A stretch of DNA of 12,721 bases. Origin: CAXQRU01 sp964226685 (GTDB lineage Bacteria > Pseudomonadota > Gammaproteobacteria > Pseudomonadales > Cellvibrionaceae). Position 1 is the first letter of the stretch. Each line of letters opens with the position of its first letter. The position numbers and the translations under genes were made by a program. The stretch lies in NCBI GenBank assembly GCA_964226685.1, contig CAXQRU010000101.1, positions 1 to 12,721 on the forward strand, written 5' to 3'. Positions 1 to 3,862 of the stretch are shown here, piece by piece. The notes below the pieces were generated by a model. It ran no database searches and was not told the origin of the DNA. It saw nothing but the letters and a program-made list of their open reading frames with translations.

Positions 1-15
1 ACGCTCTTCCGATCT
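1..15 (+). other. Illumina adapter remnant (Read 1 / P5 side)
   Basis: The first 15 bases are the 3' end of the Illumina TruSeq Read 1 adapter (...ACGCTCTTCCGATCT). The A-C before GCTCTTCC separates it from the Read 2 adapter, which has T-G there. These bases are not genomic; native sequence begins at 16. Confidence 0.97.
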
Positions 16-17
16 GG

Positions 18-239
18 CCCCCTCAAGATGCCAAGCCGTTAACCCGCGAGCAGATCGCGTTTTTTAAACAACACTTTCCGGACAGCTTTTATGGTAGGCT
101 TTAATTCCAAGTTTCGCCGCGTGGAACATGTCAAGCGGGTCAAGGCGTTGGAACATTTTGCATGATTGCCCAGATGCAGGACTTTGTGCTTACACGTCAT
201 AATATCAACCGTAGCGAAGTTGTGCGCACCATAGGCTGA
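18..239 (+). pseudogene. possible broken 3' remnant of an unidentified gene
   Basis: No intact gene lies in 16-375. In 18-104 one frame reads as plausible protein (contains PLTREQIAFFKQHFPDSFYG, then stop). The next frame continues from about 100 to 165 (FRRVEHVKRVKALEHFA, then stop). The first frame resumes at 162 (MIAQMQDFVLTRHNINRSEV...) and stops at 237-239. Two compensating single-base indels would join these into one basic, amphipathic tail of about 73 residues. I do not recognise the family, and chance open stretches of this size are common, so this is only a suggestion. It lies immediately before the ISL3-type element, so the gene may have been broken by mobile-element activity. Confidence 0.25.
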
Positions 240-263
240 TATCTATAAGCCCAAATAAAATAA

Positions 264-597
264 GGGTCTTCTGGCGTCAAAAATGTTGAATTTGGCGCAA
301 TAAATATTAGGGATTGAAGCGCATAAAGAAATACCGGAATATTTCGTCGCCAAACAAAAATAGACGGCACCCTTTATGCGCGTAAGAACAATACTGAATC
401 AAGAGTGCTCATTCAAGAGTTTTGTGTGCGGAAAAGAGCGATTCGCTAGTAATCGATGTGATGCCCGGAAAGAATAGTAAACCTATTTGTAGTAATTGCG
501 GATCTCCTGGATCAGCCTATGATCATCAAGGCGAGCGCCTTTTTAGACATTTACCACTCTGGAGCTTTATCGTTTATTTTTGTTATGTCATGCGTCC
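264..597 (+). mobile_element. truncated ISL3-type insertion sequence, left part only
   Basis: This stretch contains the leader and the N-terminal zinc-ribbon coding part of an ISL3-family-like transposase. The GGGTCTTCTGGCG-type sequence at 264 is a candidate left terminus because of its distance from the transposase start (about 110 bp). I could not find a matching inverted copy downstream, so the terminus is a guess. Homology by eye stops after the codons for YVMR near 597. The catalytic DDE domain and right end are missing, so the element cannot transpose by itself. Confidence 0.55.
291..381 (+). promoter_or_regulatory. leader hairpins masking the transposase start codon
   Basis: GCGCATAAAG (319-328) and CTTTATGCGC (372-381) are perfect 10 bp complements, and the right arm contains the transposase ATG at 376-378. 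A second, interleaved pair is TTTGGCG plus AAATAT (291-297, 302-307) against ATATTT plus CGCCAAA (339-344, 348-354). Transcripts reading in from outside would fold the start codon into a stem. Several IS elements are known to use such structures to stop read-through transcripts from being translated. The pairings are seen in the sequence; the function is inferred. Confidence 0.5.
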
Positions 598-652
598 TTA
601 CATTGGAATTGATAGTGACAGGTTAATAAAGTTTGGTGTAATCTGTCAATGA
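376..652 (+). pseudogene. ISL3-type transposase, frameshifted N-terminal fragment
   Basis: The ATG at 376 opens MRVRTILNQECSFKSFVCG, which looks like the usual start of this transposase group. That frame soon degenerates and stops near position 456. The +1 frame from about 425 carries on with the family's next segment: VIDVMPGKNSKPICSNCG (first half of the zinc ribbon, CxxC), then YDHQGERLFRHLPLW and YFCYVMR. One single-base change between about 425 and 450 would restore the frame. After YVMR the expected second CxxC and the catalytic domain are absent, and the frame runs into the repeat at 634 and stops at 650-652. The assignment rests on motif memory rather than a search. The gene is dead: frameshifted and lacking its catalytic part. 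Confidence 0.6.
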
Positions 653-671
653 TTGAGTGCCTGTCCAGGAT
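634..671. repeat. dispersed repeat, copy 1
   Basis: TGGTGTAATCTGTCAATG at 634-651 recurs exactly at 1223-1240. Similarity continues imperfectly to 666 and 1254 (GCCTGTCC). The segment 649-671 (ATTGAGTGCCTGTCC...) is also an inverted, near-identical copy of the segments at 1178-1201 and 1716-1739. It marks the breakpoint where ISL3 homology ends. Confidence 0.75.
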
Positions 672-784
672 AGCTGTCCAAGCTTGAATGGTAAGCAAGT
701 GAGGTGATTTCGGGTATGATGCTTCACTAGAATGGCAAAAAGGTGGTTTATACTGCCTATGCTCCCAATCTTATGACATTATTT

Positions 785-1150
785 ATGAAAACCTTAGTAA
801 GTAGGCTTGGTGTGAAATTGACAATAAAGAGTTTGGCGATTAGCTCATTCATCTTTTTGAGTATTGGAAGTGCAATATATTTTTTGGGTTACAGTATTGG
901 TCAAACAGTAATTGGATTTTATATTTTTTACTCCAGTATTGGACTTGCTTTTTGTTGTTACCACTTTAGCCTACGCCATACTCTATGGATTAAAAGAAAT
1001 ATTGATCATCCACTACCCAAAGCAAAAACAATGAGGCAATGGAGAAATAAGTTATTAGCCTATTTGATAGCATGGCCTTTTTCTTATGCACTTTTGGCGG
1101 TTGGGTTTGTTTCAATGCAATCCTGTATCATGCTTTTATTGTTGGAGTGA
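785..1150 (+). CDS. small polytopic membrane protein, unknown function
   Basis: I do not recognise this protein. The 121 residues from the ATG at 785 begin MKTLVSRLGVKLTIKSL and contain two long hydrophobic blocks (roughly residues 16-62 and 89-120), suggesting three or four membrane segments. A basic stretch with KRNIDHPLPKAKTMRQWRNK separates them. Longer in-frame starts exist (ATG 773, GTG 743), but none has a clear Shine-Dalgarno. The 785 start was chosen because its N-terminus looks most natural. A TATGAT at 715-720 is a possible -10. The end may be wrong: another frame from about 1111 to 1230 reads FNAILYHAFIVGVTYAQIF and keeps the membrane character, so a frameshift near 1105 may have replaced the original C-terminus. 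The gene sits between two copies of the dispersed repeat, as an isolated accessory gene. Confidence 0.5.
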   Translation: MKTLVSRLGVKLTIKSLAISSFIFLSIGSAIYFLGYSIGQTVIGFYIFYSSIGLAFCCYHFSLRHTLWIKRNIDHPLPKAKTMRQWRNKLLAYLIAWPFSYALLAVGFVSMQSCIMLLLLE

Positions 1151-1177
1151 CCTATGCCCAAATTTTCAATCCAGACT

Positions 1178-1254
1178 ATCCAAGGACAGGCACTCAATTA
1201 TCGCCGGCACTCAATTATCGCCTGGTGTAATCTGTCAATGGATGAGGCCTGTCC
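1178..1254. repeat. composite repeat with tandem 17-mers and hairpin potential
   Basis: The block starts with a 24 bp unit (1178-1201) that recurs at 1716-1739 with one mismatch. GGCACTCAATTATCGCC is perfectly duplicated in tandem at 1189-1205 and 1206-1222. The 18-mer shared with 634-651 follows at 1223-1240. GGACAGGC (1184-1191) is complementary to GCCTGTCC (1247-1254). Pairing continues inward with CTCA/TGAG after a one-base bulge, giving an imperfect stem with an extrahelical base. Integron attC sites have this kind of fold, but canonical core boxes are not clear here. Confidence 0.7.
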
Positions 1255-1264
1255 TCATACAAGC

Positions 1265-1601
1265 GTTAAAAGTCTATGAGCCATCAAGCATGTGAGCACT
1301 GTTCGGAGGTGAATCAAGAGTTTCGGATTAAAAGCCCGAGAGATCTTGAGAAGGCCATTCGAGTTGTAGCAGCTAATATAGCTGACGGTACAATCCAAGA
1401 AAGTGATTATTGGCCTAAAGGTATTCTAAATTGCTGCGATAGTGGTCCATTTTCTGCACTGGCAAATGGTAAGGCCTGGGGTGATATCGTAGACTATTAT
1501 TTTGAGTGTCCTGAATGTGGTCAGCTCTATCATCTCACGGCAGAAGCATATCATGGCAGTGGGGGTAGTTGGTGCGCTACGGAAAGAGAGTAACTTTTAA
1601 C
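1265..1601 (+). repeat. complementary 8-mers bracketing one ORF (integron-cassette-like)
   Basis: GTTAAAAG lies at 1265-1272, four bases before the ATG at 1276. Its exact complement CTTTTAAC lies at 1594-1601, directly after the stop codon. In integron cassettes a GTTRRRY-type box at the start pairs with an RYYYAAC-type box after the gene. The right box continues as AACAAGTCGCTC, which resembles the opening of many attC sites. Both boxes deviate from the consensus at one position, and I see no clear closing half of the downstream attC. No integrase gene is in the window. Confidence 0.35.
1276..1593 (+). CDS. small zinc-ribbon-like protein, unknown function
   Basis: The gene encodes 105 residues, from an ATG four bases after a GTTAAAAG box. 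No good ribosome binding site is visible. Cysteine pairs CEHC (residues 6-9) and CPEC (78-81) flank the protein and could bind one zinc ion, with a further CC pair near residue 53. The C-terminal part ends in an aromatic and glycine-rich tract (QLYHLTAEAYHGSGGSW). No signal peptide or membrane segment is seen, so it is probably cytoplasmic. I do not recognise a function. The compact gene is bounded on both sides by complementary 8-mers and lies between copies of the dispersed repeat, which suggests it arrived as a mobile single-gene unit. The reading frame is open and looks intact. Confidence 0.6.
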   Translation: MSHQACEHCSEVNQEFRIKSPRDLEKAIRVVAANIADGTIQESDYWPKGILNCCDSGPFSALANGKAWGDIVDYYFECPECGQLYHLTAEAYHGSGGSWCATERE

Positions 1602-1715
1602 AAGTCGCTCATTACAACAAGGGCATGCACTGCTAAAATTGGACAAATACTGGTGTTGGTTTTCCATAGTGGGAAAAATTTTAGTGAATTAATGCGGCTA
1701 TTTTGGCTTCCGACA

Positions 1716-1739
1716 ATCCAAGGATAGGCACTCAATTAT
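1716..1739. repeat. dispersed repeat, copy 3
   Basis: This 24 bp unit matches 1178-1201 with a single C/T difference, in the same orientation, and matches 649-671 in inverted orientation. Together the copies frame the two small genes at 785 and 1276. Confidence 0.75.
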
Positions 1740-1764
1740 TATCGCGGACGGCTACTTATCCGCA

Positions 1765-1794
1765 ACGATATGTGGCACTGACGCCACATATCGT
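1765..1794. repeat. perfect 12 bp inverted repeat with 6-base loop
   Basis: ACGATATGTGGC (1765-1776) and GCCACATATCGT (1783-1794) pair perfectly around ACTGAC. No T-run follows on either strand, so it is not a convincing intrinsic terminator. It could be an IS end, a protein-binding palindrome or a remnant recombination site. Confidence 0.6.
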
Positions 1795-1860
1795 CCAACT
1801 CACCGAGCAAATTTTCGGCTTTGTTGCGGGCGCCGATGAATAAGAAGTAAATTTACTGGG

Positions 1861-1889
1861 TGTCAAAGGGATTTGTTCAATGTTAGAAT
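1861..1889 (+). promoter_or_regulatory. candidate promoter for the exported-protein pseudogene
   Basis: TGTCAA at 1861-1866 and TAGAAT at 1884-1889 are separated by 17 bases. The -10 matches the consensus at five of six positions; the -35 is poor. The start codon follows 30 bases after the -10. Confidence 0.25.
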
Positions 1890-1919
1890 GCTTTCCTTTG
1901 TTAGCAAATAGGGATTTAT

Positions 1920-2246
1920 ATGCGAAAAATTATATTTCTAGCGCTGAGCTTATTCTCAGTATCCGTATTCTCTGCCAATGTTTGGCACACTTCAGCTATC
2001 AAGACAGTATACCCTCTAGCAAGCGGAGATTATGTTGTTATTTTTGCTAATAACTCAAGCTGCGCCAGAGAGGATGGCTATCATTATGTTAGTGTAGGTA
2101 GTAATGGGGTCACTCTTGAAGGATCGAAAAATATGCTGTCTGTGCTTTTATCAGCGGCAGCCATGCAAAAGCCTGTTTAGGTTAATTTTGATGATGCTGA
2201 TCAGAGGTGCGCCATCAGTAGATTGTTCTTAAATTATTTACTGTAG
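1920..2246 (+). pseudogene. small exported protein gene with in-frame stop
   Basis: The ATG at 1920 follows an AGGGA ribosome binding site at good spacing. It opens with a clear Sec signal peptide (MRKIIFLALSLFSVSVFSA, cleavage before NVW). The mature part has a small-domain pattern with VYPLASGDYVVIF, a Cys, VSVGSNGVTLEG and LLSAAAMQKPV, then a TAG at 2178-2180. The same frame continues past the TAG with VNFDDADQRCAISRLFLNYL to a stop at 2244-2246. The extension supplies an FDD segment and a second Cys that would pair with Cys48. From memory, small periplasmic proteins of this type normally end with such an FDD...C...R segment, so the TAG looks like a premature nonsense mutation. The truncated 86-residue product could still be made. 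Function is unknown. Confidence 0.55.
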
Positions 2247-2250
2247 CGCT

Positions 2251-2281
2251 CTACCCCCTCTCCCTATGATGAGGGGGCTAG
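2251..2281. terminator. possible bidirectional terminator between converging genes
   Basis: CCCCCTC (2254-2260) pairs with GAGGGGG (2271-2277), and CTA/TAG extends the stem with a one-base bulge. It lies between the 3' ends of the converging genes at 1920 and 2285. No T-run follows, so efficiency would be low, or it acts only as an mRNA 3' stabiliser. Confidence 0.35.
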
Positions 2282-2284
2282 AAA

Positions 2285-2668
2285 TTATGACGATTGTGTA
2301 TATTGCTCAATCACCTCTTTAGCCGCCCGAAAGGCATCAATACCGGCCGGTGCTCCGCAATATACGGTGGCATGCAGCAACACTTCCTGAATCTCCGATA
2401 CGGAACAACCATTGTTCAGCGCACCTAACACATGAGCTTTTAACTCAGAGGGGGCTTTCAGTGCCGCCAGCATAGCAATGGTGATCAGGCTACGTGTTTG
2501 TTTAGATAAACCCTCTCGCGCCCAGACCTCTCCCCAGCAATTTTTGGTCAGTAAATCCTGCAAGGGGCGGTTAAAGTCCGTGGCGTTATTGATCGCGCGG
2601 TCAACGTATTCATCGCCCAGAACTTCTCGGCGAATCTCTAAACCTTGTTGGTATTGATCGTTACTCAT
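2285..2668 (-). CDS. pcaC: carboxymuconolactone decarboxylase family protein (PcaC-like)
   Basis: This 127-residue protein has the full PcaC-type layout: an N-terminal GLEIRREVLGDEYVDRA, a central CWGEVWAREGLSKQTRSL, AMLAALKAPSELKAHVLGAL, and a C-terminal NNGCSVSEIQEVLLHATVYC followed by GAPAGIDAFRAAKEV. Length and order match 4-carboxymuconolactone decarboxylase, which converts 4-carboxymuconolactone to the enol-lactone in the protocatechuate branch of the beta-ketoadipate pathway. The protein should be cytoplasmic and oligomeric. The ATG at 2668 has an AAAGG ribosome binding site seven bases upstream. No other pca genes are nearby, so it may be a paralogue with another substrate or a redox role like other members of this fold. 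The family call is secure; the exact reaction is not. Confidence 0.7.
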   Translation of the reverse strand: MSNDQYQQGLEIRREVLGDEYVDRAINNATDFNRPLQDLLTKNCWGEVWAREGLSKQTRSLITIAMLAALKAPSELKAHVLGALNNGCSVSEIQEVLLHATVYCGAPAGIDAFRAAKEVIEQYTQSS

Positions 2669-2685
2669 GGGTTTGCCTTTGTTGG

Positions 2686-2715
2686 GTTACAGGCTGGTAA
2701 CCTTACCATATTCAA
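2686..2715 (-). promoter_or_regulatory. candidate promoter and operator of the PcaC-like gene
   Basis: On the minus strand TTGAAT (2710-2715) and TGTAAC (2686-2691) are 18 bases apart. The palindrome TGGTAA-CC-TTACCA (2695-2708) fills the spacer. A dyad between -35 and -10 is where a repressor, or a MerR-type activator, would bind. The promoter boxes are weak, so this is a hypothesis. Confidence 0.35.
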
Positions 2716-2743
2716 AAGCTCCATGTTTTCACAAAAGAAACTT

Positions 2744-2772
2744 TTGATGCCATTAAGGGTTTGCGATATTAT
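2744..2772 (+). promoter_or_regulatory. candidate sigma-70 promoter
   Basis: TTGATG (2744-2749) and TATTAT (2767-2772) have a 17-base spacer and would start transcription about 20 bases before the small membrane gene at 2802. It is divergent from the PcaC-like gene promoter. Confidence 0.45.
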
Positions 2773-2801
2773 CGGCGGGTGATTGATTGTGGAAGGTAGG
2801 T

Positions 2802-2999
2802 ATGGAGCAAGATCCTAAAAAAATTGTAGATTTAGCCATCTCAAGTGTTATTCGAGGTGATATCGCTGTCCGCTATAGGAATCAAAAATGGCAAGGTGTA
2901 CTGATCATTCTAGGATTTTCAGCCCTAGTTACAGACCTGATTTTCTTGGTTGACGTTGATGTCGAAAAGCCCTTAATCGACGCACAAAAGCTCGAATGA
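2802..2999 (+). CDS. small single-span membrane protein, unknown; possibly truncated
   Basis: The ATG at 2802 follows GGAAGG at suitable spacing and was preferred to a TTG at 2787. The 65-residue product has a charged N-terminal half (MEQDPKKIVDLAISSVIRGD) and one hydrophobic segment (WQGVLIILGFSALVTDLIFL), then an acidic tail ending at a TGA (2997-2999). The same frame stays open after the TGA to 3123-3125 and encodes a second hydrophobic segment (VVMSSVVWLWFLYPVVVNVC). The original protein may therefore have had about 107 residues and two spans, cut by a nonsense mutation. I do not recognise a family. It is transcribed alone from the promoter at 2744, facing the end of the lysE-type gene. 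Confidence 0.45.
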   Translation: MEQDPKKIVDLAISSVIRGDIAVRYRNQKWQGVLIILGFSALVTDLIFLVDVDVEKPLIDAQKLE

Positions 3000-3138
3000 T
3001 TAGACCTGATTAATGTAGTTTGTGATGTTGTGATGTCATCGGTAGTGTGGCTTTGGTTTTTGTATCCAGTTGTTGTCAATGTTTGCGTTATGAGTGTTAA
3101 AAATCCAGACGCATCAATTGATTAGTCTGTAATTATTA

Positions 3139-3154
3139 AAAGCGTGTACGCTTT
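3139..3154 (-). terminator. candidate weak terminator of the minus-strand operon
   Basis: AAAGCG-TGTA-CGCTTT forms a 6 bp stem with a tetraloop about 65 bases beyond the stop of the LysE-type gene. On the minus strand it is followed by TAATAATT, a short T/A-rich tail. The stem is short, so confidence is low. Confidence 0.3.
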
Positions 3155-3219
3155 GGTTAAAAGGATATAAATGGAGTTATTGTTTTTCCATGGCATCGAT
3201 ATGTTTAGCCCGAAACCAA

Positions 3220-3849
3220 CTAGCTGTTTTTTAGTTTCAGAAGAGACCCACCCATCACAATAAATAGTCCTCCAGTAATGCGGTGAAACCATTGCATGAA
3301 TTTGGGTTTATTGAATACTCGCTTAAACGAACCCGCAACGCAGCCATAGCCCATTAAAATGAAAAAAGATAGTGTCATAAAAATACTGGTCAATATTAAA
3401 AATTGCCCAAAAATTGAATGCTCTACATTTAAAAATTGTGGGAAGAAAGCCACAAAAAAGAGTATGGGCTTGGGGTTGGTAACCGCTAATAAAAAGCTTT
3501 CAAGAAAGTAGGCATTTAAGGGTTTGGGTGTTGCCCTTTTTTTAGTAGCATTCATGTGAAAGTTGCGGCTGATCGCGATTTGTTTTATACCCAGGTAGAT
3601 CAAATAGAGTGCACCAATGACTTTGACAATGGTAAATAACAAGGCTGAGCTAAGCAGCAGGGCGCCAAGTCCTAAAATGGAAATGCTGGACAAGATGAAC
3701 AGCCCAAGGATATTGGCAAAAGATGAAATCATCACCACTTTTAAATTAGTATTCATGCCATTGGCGATGGCCAAAAATACGGCGGGGCCTGGGCTTAATA
3801 CATAAAAAAAGGATAGCAGGCTATAGGTTAGTAATATTTCTATGCTCAT
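3220..3849 (-). CDS. LysE/RhtB family amino-acid exporter
   Basis: This is an inner-membrane efflux protein of the LysE/RhtB superfamily, which exports amino acids such as homoserine, threonine or lysine using the proton motive force. From the ATG at 3849 it has 209 residues (a TTG at 3861 would add four), the usual family size. The hallmark SPGPAVFLAI lies near residues 19-28. Hydrophobic spans follow at about 36-60, 65-90, 110-140 and 145-165, with a C-terminal span FIVMGGSLL, consistent with five or six segments. A basic cytosolic loop (NATKKRATPKP) and AVTNPKPILFF are typical. It starts 13 bases after the caspase-like gene ends, so it is probably co-transcribed with it. The substrate cannot be read from sequence. 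No strong ribosome binding site is seen. Confidence 0.85.
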   Translation of the reverse strand: MSIEILLTYSLLSFFYVLSPGPAVFLAIANGMNTNLKVVMISSFANILGLFILSSISILGLGALLLSSALLFTIVKVIGALYLIYLGIKQIAISRNFHMNATKKRATPKPLNAYFLESFLLAVTNPKPILFFVAFFPQFLNVEHSIFGQFLILTSIFMTLSFFILMGYGCVAGSFKRVFNKPKFMQWFHRITGGLFIVMGGSLLKLKNS

Positions 3850-3862
3850 AGGTAATACCAAA

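Larger units (their letters stand above)
1688..1843 (+). pseudogene. possible C-terminal remnant of an unidentified gene
   Basis: Within the gene-poor stretch 1602-1919 one frame is open from 1688 and stops at 1841-1843. Its last part (TYPQRYVALTPHIVQLTEQI, then FGFVAGADE and stop) has a protein-like composition. The segment PRIGTQL is encoded by the same dispersed repeat that encodes PRTGTQL at about 1180-1200. No start codon with a ribosome binding site precedes it, so it is at best the tail of a lost gene. The rest of 1602-1919 holds the attC-like start, a repeat copy, a hairpin and a weak promoter. Confidence 0.25.

Noticed and set aside
1086..1295. 69-codon ORF overlapping the membrane-protein gene
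   Set aside because: It lies largely in the wrong frame over the membrane gene and the repeats, has no ribosome binding site and shows unnatural composition.
2997..2999. TGA read as selenocysteine
   Set aside because: No redox-type context or SECIS-like hairpin is apparent immediately after it, and neighbouring genes are also broken by ordinary stops.
3171..3263. A 30-codon ORF with a good AAAGGA ribosome binding site, facing into the exporter gene
   Set aside because: It overlaps the antisense end of a clear gene, has no protein-like features and is too short to support.
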